Below, in pieces: positions 30,982 through 39,912 of a stretch of 64,000 nucleotides of DNA (position 1 is its first letter; each line of letters begins with the position of its first letter). The translations under genes were made by a program, and so were the position numbers. Location: the NCBI GenBank assembly GCA_014138645.1, contig JACJIB010000008.1, forward strand, positions 124,001-188,000, given 5' to 3'. Under the pieces are notes generated by a model. That model saw only the letters and a list, made by a program, of their open reading frames with translations. It ran no database searches and was not told where the DNA came from. The stretch comes from Methylorubrum thiocyanatum (GTDB lineage Bacteria > Pseudomonadota > Alphaproteobacteria > Rhizobiales > Beijerinckiaceae).

Positions 30982-32219
30982 GAGCCGTCCGGACCCTCGC
31001 CCTTCCCGCGCTCCTGCTCGCCGCCGCCTCGCTCGGCCCAGTGCGGGCCGAGACCGCGCCGGCTCCGACCAAGTCCGCCCCCGCGCCCGTCGTCAGCGTG
31101 GTCGAGGCCGACCGGCGCGAGATCGTCGAGAGCGTGGTCGTCACGGGCACCTTGGTTCCGCGCGACGAGATCCTCGTGACGCCCGAGATCGACGGCTACC
31201 GCCTCGTCGAGCTGCTGACCGAGGAGGGCATGCGCGTCGAGAAGGGGCAGGTGCTCGCCCGCCTCAACCGCGACCTGATCGAGCGGCAGATCGCGCAGCA
31301 GAGCGCGCTGATCGACAAGGCGAGCGCCGCCGTGCCGCAGGCCCAGAGCAGCATTGAGCAGGCGGAGGCCGCCGAGCTCGAAGCCCATCTCGCCTATGAT
31401 CGCGCCAAGCAACTGATCCAGACCGGCAACACCACAGCCGTCATCATGGAGGGCCGCACCGCCGCCCTGCGGCAGGCCGAGGGCAAGCTCGCCTTCGCCC
31501 GCAACGGGCTCGCCATGGCCAGGGCGGAACTCGCTCAAGCCCGAGCCGTGCGCGACGAACTCGAATTGCGGCTCGCCCGCACCGAGATCCGCGCGCCGGA
31601 GGCCGGCATCGTCAGCCGCCGCACGGCGCGGGTCGGCATGGCGACGTCTTCGTCGGCCGAGCCGCTGTTCCGCCTGATCGCCCGCGGCGAGATCGAGCTG
31701 GAGGCGGAGGTCATCGAGACCAAGCTGCCGCTGCTGCACGTGGGGGCGCCGGCCTTCATCGAGATCGGCGAGGGCGAGCGCGTCGCGGGCAGCGTCCGCG
31801 CCGTCTATCCGGAGGTCGACAAGGCGAGCCGCCTCGGCAAGGTCCGCGTCCGCCTCGATCCCGATCCGCGCCTGCGCATCGGCACCTTCGCCCGCGGCGC
31901 GGTCGAACTCGCCCGCACCCGCGGCGTGACCGTACCGCAGGCTTCCGTCCTCTACGGTGGCGGCAAGCGCAGCTCGGTGCTGGTCGTCGCCGACGACCGG
32001 GTCGAGGCCCGCGAGGTCCGCACCGGCCTGTCGGACGACGACGACATCGAGATCCGCTCCGGCCTCACCGAGGGCGAGCGGGTGGTGGCGCGCGCCGGCA
32101 GCTTCCTGCGCGACGGCGACCGCGTCCGGCCCGTCCCGCTCGCGCGGCAGGGCCAGACGCCGGCCGCGATCTCCGCCACGCCCTCGCCGCAAGCCACCGC
32201 CGACGCCGGCCCGCGCTGA
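30978..32219 (+). CDS. RND efflux membrane fusion (periplasmic adaptor) protein
   Basis: 413 residues. A signal peptide (RTLALPALLLAAASLGPVRA) is followed by the adaptor domains in order: lipoyl half GYRLVELLTEEGMRVEKGQV, a coiled-coil hairpin from about residue 105 to 200 with many Ala/Glu/Gln (QQSALIDKASAAVPQAQSSI), second lipoyl half RTEIRAPEAGIVSRR, and beta-barrel and membrane-proximal domains (VTVPQASVLYGGGKRSSVLV, IRSGLTEGERVVARAGSFLR). It links the inner-membrane pump to an outer-membrane channel. Its start overlaps tetR by four bases (ATGA). No outer-membrane factor gene is nearby. Confidence 0.93.
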   Translation: MRAVRTLALPALLLAAASLGPVRAETAPAPTKSAPAPVVSVVEADRREIVESVVVTGTLVPRDEILVTPEIDGYRLVELLTEEGMRVEKGQVLARLNRDLIERQIAQQSALIDKASAAVPQAQSSIEQAEAAELEAHLAYDRAKQLIQTGNTTAVIMEGRTAALRQAEGKLAFARNGLAMARAELAQARAVRDELELRLARTEIRAPEAGIVSRRTARVGMATSSSAEPLFRLIARGEIELEAEVIETKLPLLHVGAPAFIEIGEGERVAGSVRAVYPEVDKASRLGKVRVRLDPDPRLRIGTFARGAVELARTRGVTVPQASVLYGGGKRSSVLVVADDRVEAREVRTGLSDDDDIEIRSGLTEGERVVARAGSFLRDGDRVRPVPLARQGQTPAAISATPSPQATADAGPR

Positions 32220-32268
32220 GGCGATCCCCGCCCCGGCCCCCAGACACCGATCCTGACGGGTTGCCCCG

Positions 32269-35200
32269 ATGCGCCTGAACATCTCCGCCTGGGCGATCCG
32301 CAATCCGATCGCGCCCCTCGTCCTGTTCCTCGTGCTGATGGTGCTCGGCTTCGTCAGCTTCCGGGGGCTCGCCGTCACCCGCATGCCCAACGTGGACGTA
32401 CCCATCGTCTCGGTGACGATCACGCAGGGCGGCGCCGCGCCGTCCGAGTTGCAGACGCAGGTCACGAAATGGGTCGAGGACTCGATCGCGGGCGTGCGCG
32501 GCGTCAAGCACATCACCTCGGCCATCACCGAGGGCTCCTCCGTCACCACGGTGGAGTTCCGGCTCGAGGTGAACACCGACCGCGCGGTCAACGACGTGAA
32601 GGATGCGATCTCGAAGATCCGCATCAACCTGCCCCGCACCATCGACGAGCCGATCATCCAGCGCGTCGAGATCACCGGCCTGCCGATCCTGATCTACGGC
32701 GTGACATCGCCGGCGATGACGCCGGCCGACCTGTCGTGGTTCGTTGAGGACAAGGTCGCCCGCACGCTTCAAGGTGTGAAGGGCGTCGGCGGCGTCGAGC
32801 GCGTCGGCGGCGTCGCCCGCGAGATCCGCATCACCCCGCTGCCCGACCGGCTGCTGGCGCTCGGCATCACCGCGGCCGACGTGAACCGGCAGGTGCGCGT
32901 CACCTCGGCCGACATGGCCGGCGGGCGCGGCGAGGTCGGCGGACGCGAGCAATCGATCCGCACCTTGGCCGCCTCGCGCACCATCCGTGACCTGAAGGCG
33001 ACCTCCATCGTCCTGCCCGGCGGGCGCAAGGTGCGCCTCGACGACCTCGCCACGGTCGAGGATTCGATCGAGGAGCCGCGCACCTTCGCGCGCTTCAACG
33101 GCGAGCCCGTCGTCGCCTTTTCCGTCTCCCGCGGCTCGGGCGCGAGCGACGCCGAGGTCGCGGCCGCCGTGGAGAAGAAGATCGGCGAGTTCGCCGAGAG
33201 CTATCCCGACATTGCGTTCAAGGAGATCGATTCCTCGGTCGCGGCGACGCGGGGCAGCTACGCCTCGGCCATGCACACCCTGATGGAGGGCGCGGCACTC
33301 GCCGTCATCGTCGTGTTCCTGTTCCTGCGCGACTGGCGCGCCACCTTGATCGCCGCCGTGGCGCTGCCGCTCTCGGTTCTGCCGACCTTCTGGGCGATGG
33401 ACGCGCTGGGCTTCACCCTCAACGGCATCAGCCTGCTCGCGATCACGCTGGTGACCGGCATCCTCGTCGACGACGCCATCGTCGAGATCGAGAACGTCGT
33501 GCGCCACATGCGGCTCGGCAAATCGCCCTACCGCGCCTCGATCGAGGGCGCCGACGAGATCGGGCTCGCCGTCATCGCCATCACCGCGACCCTGATCGCG
33601 GTCTTCGCCCCGGTCTCGTTCATGGGCGGCATCGCCGGGCGCTACTTCATCCAGTTCGGCCTCACCATCGCCGTCTCGGTGTTCATGTCGCTCCTGGTGG
33701 CGCGGCTGATCACGCCGCTGCTCGCCGCCTACTTCCTGCGCGACCACGGCCACGCCGAAGAGCGGGAGGGTCCGATCATGCGCGCCTATGCCCGCCTCGT
33801 CGGGTGGTCGGTGCGCCACAAGTGGATCACCCTCATGGCCGGGCTGGCGCTCTTTGCCGGCTCGATCGTCTCGACCAAGCTGCTGCCCTCGGGCTTCATC
33901 CCGAAGCAGGACAACGCCCGCACCCTGTTCATGATCGAGCTGGCACCGGGCGCGCGGCTTCCCGACACCATCGCGGTCGCCGACCGCGTGGTCGAGCGCA
34001 TCCGCACCCTGCCCGAGGTGACCTCGGTCTTCGTCGACGGCGGGCGGCAGGCCGGCGGCAAGAAGGAGACGCGGCTCGCCACCCTGATCGTGAACCTCAC
34101 GCCTAAGAGCGAGCGGGCGAAGCGGCAATGGACCATCGAGTCCGAGATCGCCGGCCTGCTGGCGCAGGAACCCGACATCCGCTCCTGGACCCTGCGCGAC
34201 AGCGGCCAGCGCGACCTCGCCCTCGTCGTCAGCGGCCCCGACGTCGATGTGGTGACGGAGGTGGCCGCCCGCTTCCAGCGCGACATGGCCGCGATCCCGC
34301 ACCTCGTCTCGGTGATGTCCACGGCCCCGCTCAACCGCACGGAGGTGCGCATCCGCCCGAAGGAGGGCGCGGCGGCCGATCTCGGCGTCTCGACCGACGT
34401 GATCGCCGAGACCGTGCGCGTCGGCACCATCGGCGACATCGGGATCAACCTCGCCAAGTTCAACGCGAAGGACCGGCAGGTTCCGATCCGGGTGCAGCTT
34501 CCCGAGAGCAGCCGCGGCGCGATCTCGCGGCTCGAGAACCTGAAGGTGCCGGCCAAGAACGGCACGGCGGTGCCGCTGGCGGCCGTGGCCGATATCGAAC
34601 TCGACCAGGGCCCCGGCGCCATCGAGCGCTACGACCGCGCCGTGCGCGTGGCGGTCGAGGCCAACATGGAGGGCTCGGATGCGCTGGGCTCGCTGATCGA
34701 GCAGGCGATGGCGACGCCGACGGCGAAGAACCTGCCGCCGGGCGTGACGATCCGCCAGACCGGCGACGCCGAGATCATGCAGGAGGTCTTCTCCGGCTTC
34801 CTCCTGGCCATGGGCGCCGGCATCATGATGGTCTACGCGGTGCTGGTGCTGCTGTTCGGCTCGTTCCTTCAGCCGCTCACCATCCTGTTCTCGCTGCCGC
34901 TCTCGATCGGCGGCGCGATCCTCGGGCTCCTGATCTGCCACATGCCGATCTCGATGCCCGTCGTCATCGGCATCCTGATGCTGATGGGACTGGTGACGAA
35001 GAACGCGATCATGCTCGTGGACTTCGCCGTCGAGGAGATGCGCGCGGGCGTCGATCGCGTCACGGCGATCGTCGATGCCGGGCGCAAGCGGGCCCGGCCC
35101 ATCGTGATGACCACCATCGCCATGGCCGCCGGCATGGTGCCGTCCGCCATGGCACTCGGGATCGGCGGCGAGTTCCGGGCGCCGATGGCGGTGGCGGTGA

Positions 35201-35364
35201 TCGCCGGCCTGATTGTCTCGACCCTGCTCTCGCTCGTCTTCGTGCCGGCGGTGTTCCTGCTGATGGACAGCCTCGGCAGCGTACTCGGGCGCCTGCTCGG
35301 CCGCTTCGTCGGCCCGCGCGACGAGGCTGGGGACGCGCCCGCCGCGGCGGCGCATCACGGCTAA
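32269..35364 (+). CDS. RND family efflux pump, inner-membrane transporter
   Basis: 1031 residues, the normal length. It begins with NISAWAIRNPIAPLVLFLVL, the first membrane helix, then two large periplasmic loops. The proton-relay aspartate pair is in LLAITLVTGILVDDAIVEIE; helices 2-6 follow, with VFLFLRDWRATLIAAVALPL. The second half repeats the fold, ending with LPLSIGGAILGLLICHMPIS and LMGLVTKNAIMLVDFAVEEM, where a Lys on helix 10 is also conserved. It exports drugs or other hydrophobic compounds by proton antiport with the preceding adaptor. The substrate is unknown. Confidence 0.95.
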   Translation: MRLNISAWAIRNPIAPLVLFLVLMVLGFVSFRGLAVTRMPNVDVPIVSVTITQGGAAPSELQTQVTKWVEDSIAGVRGVKHITSAITEGSSVTTVEFRLEVNTDRAVNDVKDAISKIRINLPRTIDEPIIQRVEITGLPILIYGVTSPAMTPADLSWFVEDKVARTLQGVKGVGGVERVGGVAREIRITPLPDRLLALGITAADVNRQVRVTSADMAGGRGEVGGREQSIRTLAASRTIRDLKATSIVLPGGRKVRLDDLATVEDSIEEPRTFARFNGEPVVAFSVSRGSGASDAEVAAAVEKKIGEFAESYPDIAFKEIDSSVAATRGSYASAMHTLMEGAALAVIVVFLFLRDWRATLIAAVALPLSVLPTFWAMDALGFTLNGISLLAITLVTGILVDDAIVEIENVVRHMRLGKSPYRASIEGADEIGLAVIAITATLIAVFAPVSFMGGIAGRYFIQFGLTIAVSVFMSLLVARLITPLLAAYFLRDHGHAEEREGPIMRAYARLVGWSVRHKWITLMAGLALFAGSIVSTKLLPSGFIPKQDNARTLFMIELAPGARLPDTIAVADRVVERIRTLPEVTSVFVDGGRQAGGKKETRLATLIVNLTPKSERAKRQWTIESEIAGLLAQEPDIRSWTLRDSGQRDLALVVSGPDVDVVTEVAARFQRDMAAIPHLVSVMSTAPLNRTEVRIRPKEGAAADLGVSTDVIAETVRVGTIGDIGINLAKFNAKDRQVPIRVQLPESSRGAISRLENLKVPAKNGTAVPLAAVADIELDQGPGAIERYDRAVRVAVEANMEGSDALGSLIEQAMATPTAKNLPPGVTIRQTGDAEIMQEVFSGFLLAMGAGIMMVYAVLVLLFGSFLQPLTILFSLPLSIGGAILGLLICHMPISMPVVIGILMLMGLVTKNAIMLVDFAVEEMRAGVDRVTAIVDAGRKRARPIVMTTIAMAAGMVPSAMALGIGGEFRAPMAVAVIAGLIVSTLLSLVFVPAVFLLMDSLGSVLGRLLGRFVGPRDEAGDAPAAAAHHG

Positions 35365-35557
35365 CCGGAGGCGGAAGGCGGTTCCGAGGTCGCGATGGCG
35401 GCGCATCTTGAGTGGATGCCCTGCCATCGCGCGGCTTCGGCCCGAAACGAGCGGTACGCCGGCTGGCCTGTGCGCCGCTCCCTCGCACGGGTCGGCCAGT
35501 CGTCCTGTCCATGGGCGACATCGCATTCGCTCGGCGCTCCGGCGCCGCGCCGAGCGC

Positions 35558-36517
35558 TCAGATATCCCTGCCGCGGTAGATTTCGGGCGACTCACGGCGC
35601 CGCGCTCGAACGCTGTCGAGCAGACGTCCGTCGATGGCGACGAGGCCGCATCCGATGAGCGTCATTCCGAGATAGTGGCGCGGCTCGAGGTGTTCGTCGA
35701 GCACCAGCGCGCCAAGCAGGATGGCGGAGACCGGAATCAGGAAGGTCACGAGCAGGAGATTGGTGGCGCCCGCGCTCGCCAGGAGCCGGAAGTAGAGGAA
35801 ATAGGCGAGCGCCGTGGACAGGGTCGCAATCCCGAACACCGCGCCCCAGACCGGCCGACTGGGCCACGCCAGTGTCCAGGGCTGATCGATCACGAGCGCA
35901 GCTGGCAGGAGCAGGAGCGTCGATGCGGTGACCTGCCCGGTGGCGGTCGCGAGCGGGGCAACGCCCATACGCCCGAAGCGCCGGCCGAAGATGCCGGCCA
36001 GCGCGTAGGACAAGGCCGCGCCGAGCACCGCGAGTTGCGCCAGCAGATCGCCCCCGGCTTCGGCCATCGCGCCGGCTCCGATCATCACGGCCACGCCGCC
36101 GAGGCCGATGAGCGCGCCCACGAGCCTGTTGCCGGTCATCCGTTCGTCGGATGTAAGCCAGTGGGCGGCGACGACGGTGAAGAGCGGCGTTGTCGAATTG
36201 AGGATCGCCGCGAGGCCCGAGGCGATGTGGGTCTGACCCCAGACGATGAGGCAGAACGGCACCACGTTGTTGAGGAGGCCCATGCCGAGAAAGGCCAGCC
36301 AGACCGCGCGCCCGCGGGGTCTGCGAACACCGGCGAAGGGGAGGATGAGATTGAGGATCAGCGCGGCAATTCCGACGCGCAGGACGACGAGCGTCAGGGG
36401 CGGCAAGGCGGAGAGGGCCACGCCGGTGAAGAAGAACGAGCCGCCCCACAGCACGGACAGGCTGAGCAGCATCGCCCATTCCACGACGGACATCGGACGG
36501 TTCACGGCAGACGACAT
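35558..36517 (-). CDS. EamA/DMT family exporter
   Basis: 319 residues with ten hydrophobic segments in two repeats of five. The first EamA repeat begins VVEWAMLLSLSVLWGGSFFF; the second begins GDLLAQLAVLGAALSYALAG. The end shows the usual LIPVSAILLGALVLDEHLEP followed by YLGMTLIGCGLVAIDGRL. DMT exporters move amino acids, purines or other metabolites out of the cell; the substrate here is unknown. It stands alone between the convergent RND operon and hrcA. An alternative start is the Met nine residues in. Confidence 0.92.
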   Translation of the reverse strand: MSSAVNRPMSVVEWAMLLSLSVLWGGSFFFTGVALSALPPLTLVVLRVGIAALILNLILPFAGVRRPRGRAVWLAFLGMGLLNNVVPFCLIVWGQTHIASGLAAILNSTTPLFTVVAAHWLTSDERMTGNRLVGALIGLGGVAVMIGAGAMAEAGGDLLAQLAVLGAALSYALAGIFGRRFGRMGVAPLATATGQVTASTLLLLPAALVIDQPWTLAWPSRPVWGAVFGIATLSTALAYFLYFRLLASAGATNLLLVTFLIPVSAILLGALVLDEHLEPRHYLGMTLIGCGLVAIDGRLLDSVRARRRESPEIYRGRDI

Positions 36518-36656
36518 GGCAGGATCCCGGCAGGTGTGACGAATCCTGCCGTAAGGGTCTGCCGGACAGCGCGCTTCCCGCTTCCTGCTCTCAAATCATT
36601 AATCGGATCCGGGACGCCAAGCCGGCCCCCACTGGATCGCGACGGGCTCTGTCGCT

Positions 36657-37769
36657 CTACCGCGACCGGTCGAGCAGCCCCGAGACCACGCGGGCGGTGT
36701 AGTCCACCATCGGCACGATGCGGGAATAGTTGAGCCGCGTCGGCCCGATCACGCCGACGACGCCGACGATCTTCTGTGCGCCGTCGCGGAAGGGCGCGGC
36801 GATCATCGAGGAGCCGGAGAGCGAGAACAGCTTGTTCTCCGAACCGATGAAGATGCGCACGCCGTCGCCCTGCTCCGCCCGTGCCAGCAATTCGATCACG
36901 TCCTTCTGCGTTTCGAGGTCGTTGAACAGCAGGCGGATGCGTTCGAGATCCTCGGCCGCGCGCAGGTCGTCGAGCAGGTTGGCTTGACCCCGCACGATGA
37001 GCTGGCGCGCCTCGGAAGGTCCCACCGTGGTGGCGAGCCCGGCATCAACGAGCCGCTCGGTCAGCGCGTCGAGTTCGCGCTTCATCGCCTTGCGCCCGGC
37101 CTCGATATCGGCACGCAGGGTGTCGAGCGTCCGGCCGCGCAGGCGGGCGTTGAGGAAGTTCGAGGCTTCCTGCAGCGCGCCCGCCGGCAGGCCCGGCGGC
37201 AGATCGACCAGCCGGTTCTCCACCGTGCCGTCGATCGAGACCAGCACCACGAGCGCCCGCTCGGCATCGAGGCGGACGAACTCGACATGCTTCAAGCCCG
37301 CATCGACCTTGGTGGTCAGCACCACGCCCGCCCCCCGCGAAATGCCCGACAGCAGCGAGGACGCCTCGGCCAGGGCCGAATCGAAGGTGTGGCGCGAGGC
37401 CGCCGCCTGCATCTGCGCCTCGATCCGCGCCTTTTCCGCGAGATCGACATCGCCGATCTCCATCATCGCATCGACGAAGAAGCGCAGGCCCAGTTCCGTC
37501 GGCAGGCGTCCAGACGAGGTGTGGGGCGCGAAGATCAAACCCGAATGCTCCAGATCCGCCATCACGTTGCGGATCGAGGCCGGGGACAGGCTCATCGGCA
37601 GAATGCGCGCGAGATTGCGCGACCCCACGGGCTCGCCGGTGGTGACGTAGCTCTCGACGATCTGCCGGAAGATTTCTCGGGAGCGCTCGTTGAGGGCGGC
37701 GAGCGCCTGGGGCTGCGGATGCACGGTGGACTGAAGCGCTTCGACCAAGGGACTGGGGACCGTATGCAT
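36657..37769 (-). CDS. hrcA: Heat-inducible transcription repressor HrcA
   Basis: 370 residues. The winged-helix N-terminus is distinctive: LNERSREIFRQIVESYVTTG, EPVGSRNLARILPMSLSPAS and IRNVMADLEHSGLIFAPHTS, ending in the family's S-G-R-L-P-T. The C-terminus has FIGSENKLFSLSGSSMIAAP and VIGPTRLNYSRIVPMVDYTA. HrcA binds CIRCE palindromes in front of groES-groEL, with GroEL needed for activity. No CIRCE is visible near this gene. The start at 37769 is the ATG nearest homologous N-termini; an upstream TTG at 37799 is less likely. The order hrcA, rph, rdgB, hemW is common in Rhizobiales. Confidence 0.95.
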   Translation of the reverse strand: MHTVPSPLVEALQSTVHPQPQALAALNERSREIFRQIVESYVTTGEPVGSRNLARILPMSLSPASIRNVMADLEHSGLIFAPHTSSGRLPTELGLRFFVDAMMEIGDVDLAEKARIEAQMQAAASRHTFDSALAEASSLLSGISRGAGVVLTTKVDAGLKHVEFVRLDAERALVVLVSIDGTVENRLVDLPPGLPAGALQEASNFLNARLRGRTLDTLRADIEAGRKAMKRELDALTERLVDAGLATTVGPSEARQLIVRGQANLLDDLRAAEDLERIRLLFNDLETQKDVIELLARAEQGDGVRIFIGSENKLFSLSGSSMIAAPFRDGAQKIVGVVGVIGPTRLNYSRIVPMVDYTARVVSGLLDRSR

Positions 37770-37997
37770 GATTGTGGGCGCTCGGACGCCGCCGATCAAT
37801 CCTGTCGCGCCGCGACGTGACGGATGCAGCCGCCGACCTCACAGGGCGAACAAAGGCGCGGACAGAACGGCGGAAGGGATCATTCCGTGCCCTCGAGTCG
37901 TTTCAGGAACAGGGCCGCGGGTCGAACCGCGATCCGCGAACCCATCACGCAAGCGAAAATGGAGCCACCGATAGTGCTGACTGGCGCACGAAAGACC

Positions 37998-38261
37998 ATG
38001 GTCAAGGTCGCCGCACTGGCGATCGCGGTCACCGGCTTGGGCCTCGCTTCGGCGCCTCACGCCGCGCAGGCCGCTCCACTCCCGATTCAGACGGAGGCGG
38101 CCGCACCGGCCGGTGACGTGATCGAGCAGGCGCAGTACCGGCCGCATCGCCGTCATTACCATCGGCACTTCCACCACCGCCGCCATTTCCACCGTCACCA
38201 TCGCTTCGGCGGTCCGCGGCATCACCATCACCGCCGCCACTGGAATCACCGCCGCTGGTGA
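37998..38261 (+). CDS. Histidine-rich exported small protein
   Basis: 87 residues. A signal peptide (MVKVAALAIAVTGLGLASAP, cut near HAAQA) is followed by a mature region of about 60 residues of which the last 40 are nearly half His, with Arg, Tyr, Phe and Trp (HRRHYHRHFHHRRHFHRHHR is one stretch). This composition suggests binding of Zn, Cu or Ni, or of polyanions, in the periplasm. Similar His/Arg-rich small proteins are common in Methylobacterium, but I know of no assigned role. The gene sits between hrcA and rph, transcribed away from hrcA, and has its own strong terminator. Confidence 0.65.
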   Translation: MVKVAALAIAVTGLGLASAPHAAQAAPLPIQTEAAAPAGDVIEQAQYRPHRRHYHRHFHHRRHFHRHHRFGGPRHHHHRRHWNHRRW

Positions 38262-38283
38262 TCGGCCGGAAGGCGCTCTGAGA

Positions 38284-38310
38284 GGCCGCCGTCGCGAGAC
38301 GGCGGCCTTT
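38284..38310 (+). terminator. Rho-independent terminator after the His-rich gene
   Basis: GGCCGCCGTC (38284-38293), GCGA loop, GACGGCGGCC (38298-38307), then TTTCTCGTTT. A perfect 10-bp stem, 23 bases after the stop codon. Confidence 0.8.
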
Positions 38311-38396
38311 CTCGTTTCGGACGGTGGCGGTTGCCGCAGGCCGCGGCAGCGCCTAAGAGCCCGGGCTTCGATTTCCGACACGGGAGCTTACCAAGC

Positions 38397-39110
38397 ATGC
38401 GCCCCTCGAAGCGCGCGGCGGACGCGATGCGCGACGTCACGCTGGAGCGGGCGGTCGCCCGCTACGCGGAAGGCTCCTGCCTCGTCACCTTCGGCAACAC
38501 CCGCGTGCTCTGCACCGCCTCCCTGGAGGAGCGGGGCCCGCCGTGGCTGCGCGGCTCCGGCAAGGGCTGGGTGACCGCCGAATACGCCATGCTGCCCCGC
38601 GCCACCCATGAACGCACCCGCCGTGAGGTCAATTCCGGCAAGCCGTCGGGCCGCACGCAGGAGATCCAGCGGCTGATCGGCCGGAGCTTGCGCGCCGTCA
38701 CCAACCTGCCGGCCCTCGGCGAGCGCCAGATCACCGTCGATTGCGACGTGATCCAGGCCGATGGCGGCACCCGCACCGCCTCGATCACCGGCGCCTGGGT
38801 GGCCCTACACGATTGCTTCGCCTGGATGCGCGCCCGCTCGATCATCTCGGTCGATCCCCTGAAGGACCATGTCGCGGCGGTCTCCTGCGGCATCTACAAG
38901 GGCCAGCCGGTGCTCGACCTCGACTATGCCGAGGATTCGGCCGCCGAGACCGACGCGAACTTCGTCGTCACCGGTAAGGGCGGCATCGTCGAGGTGCAGG
39001 GCACCGCCGAGATGGAGCCCTTCTCGGAGGCGCAGTTCATCGAATTGCTCGCGCTGGCCAAGGGCGGCATCGCCAATCTGGTCGAGCTGCAGCGGAAGGC
39101 CATCGCGTGA
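38397..39110 (+). CDS. rph: Ribonuclease PH
   Basis: 237 residues, the usual length. It removes 3' nucleotides from tRNA precursors using phosphate. Motifs: RPSKRAADAMRDVTLERAVA, SCLVTFGNTRVLCTASLEER, GSGKGWVTAEYAMLPRATHE, RTRREVNSGKPSGRTQEIQR (the RNA-binding Arg region) and ITVDCDVIQADGGTRTASIT (the phosphate and metal site). I chose the ATG at 38397; the frame is open upstream to 38331 but that part overlaps the terminator of the His-rich gene. Its TGA overlaps the GTG of rdgB (GTGA). Confidence 0.96.
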   Translation: MRPSKRAADAMRDVTLERAVARYAEGSCLVTFGNTRVLCTASLEERGPPWLRGSGKGWVTAEYAMLPRATHERTRREVNSGKPSGRTQEIQRLIGRSLRAVTNLPALGERQITVDCDVIQADGGTRTASITGAWVALHDCFAWMRARSIISVDPLKDHVAAVSCGIYKGQPVLDLDYAEDSAAETDANFVVTGKGGIVEVQGTAEMEPFSEAQFIELLALAKGGIANLVELQRKAIA

Positions 39111-39742
39111 GCGCGCACCGCATCCTCTCCGGCAAGGTCGTCATCGCGACCCACAATGCCGGCAAGCTCGTGGAGATGCGCGAGTTGCTGGCGCCCTTCG
39201 GTGTCGAGGCGGTCTCGGCCGGCGAACTCGGCCTGCCCGAGCCCGACGAGACCGGCACGATGTTCTCCGAGAACGCGGCGATCAAGGCGCATGCCGCGGC
39301 CAAGGCCTCGGGCCTGCCGGCCTTCGCCGATGATTCCGGCCTCTGCGTCGATGCGCTGGACGGCGCGCCGGGCCTTTTTTCCGCCCGCTGGGCCGGCCCG
39401 GCCAAGGATTTTTCCGGCGCCATGGCCCGGATCGCCGACGAACTCGACCGCCGCGGCGCCACGAATCGCCGCGCGCATTTCGTCTCGGCTCTCGTCCTCG
39501 CCTGGCCCGACGGCCATACCGAGTTGTTCGAGGGCCGCGTCTTCGGCGATCTCGTCGCGCCGCGGGGCCAACTCGGCTTCGGCTACGATCCGATGTTCCG
39601 CCCCGAGGGCATGGACCGCACCTTCGGCGAGATTTCGTCCGAGGAGAAGCACGGCGTCGACTGGCAGAGCGGCAACGCCTTGTCGCACCGGGCGCGGGCC
39701 TTCGTCGAGCTCGCACGGGCGTGCCTGCGCCGGCCGGTCTGA
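39107..39742 (+). CDS. rdgB: Non-canonical purine NTP (ITP/XTP) pyrophosphatase, RdgB/HAM1
   Basis: 211 residues from a GTG at 39107. The opening VVIATHNAGKLVEMRELLAP is the substrate loop (T/S-x-N-x-x-K). TMFSENAAIKAHAAAKASGL and FADDSGLCVDALDGAPGLFS with the Asp pair give the metal site. GQLGFGYDPMFRPEGMDRTF and NALSHRARAF complete the nucleotide site. The enzyme cleaves dITP, ITP and XTP to monophosphates, keeping damaged purines out of DNA. It is coupled to rph by a four-base overlap. A palindromic repeat lies between it and hemW. Confidence 0.95.
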   Translation: MSAHRILSGKVVIATHNAGKLVEMRELLAPFGVEAVSAGELGLPEPDETGTMFSENAAIKAHAAAKASGLPAFADDSGLCVDALDGAPGLFSARWAGPAKDFSGAMARIADELDRRGATNRRAHFVSALVLAWPDGHTELFEGRVFGDLVAPRGQLGFGYDPMFRPEGMDRTFGEISSEEKHGVDWQSGNALSHRARAFVELARACLRRPV

Positions 39743-39817
39743 GCTTCCACCCGGACTTCGGCGTGCCTACATCCGTACGACGAACCCGCCGTACGGCTTC
39801 ATCCGAACCACCGCCCT

Positions 39818-39855
39818 CATCCTGAGGTGCCCGCTTGATCGGGCACCTCAGGATG
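39818..39855. repeat. Long palindromic repeat between rdgB and hemW
   Basis: CATCCTGAGGTGCCCG (39818-39833) and CGGGCACCTCAGGATG (39840-39855) are perfect 16-base arms around CTTGAT. The C-T-C-A-G-G-A-T-G end is typical of a dispersed palindromic family abundant in Bradyrhizobium and Methylobacterium genomes, as I recall. A second dyad follows at 39871-39893 (AGGTCCG / CGGACCT). It may act as a transcript 3' structure for rdgB. Confidence 0.7.
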
Positions 39856-39912
39856 GCGGCGTTGGATAGGAGGTCCGAGCGTTGCGCGGACCTGAGAGAC
39901 GCAGACAAGCCG

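Noticed and set aside
32065..35595. Very long minus-strand open frame opposite the RND genes
   Set aside because: It is rich in His, Arg, Asp and Gly and is exactly antisense to the well-recognised RND pump; a codon-bias shadow.
37770..37997. CIRCE element near hrcA
   Set aside because: I looked for the TTAGCACTC-N9-GAGTGCTAA pattern upstream of hrcA and found nothing like it.
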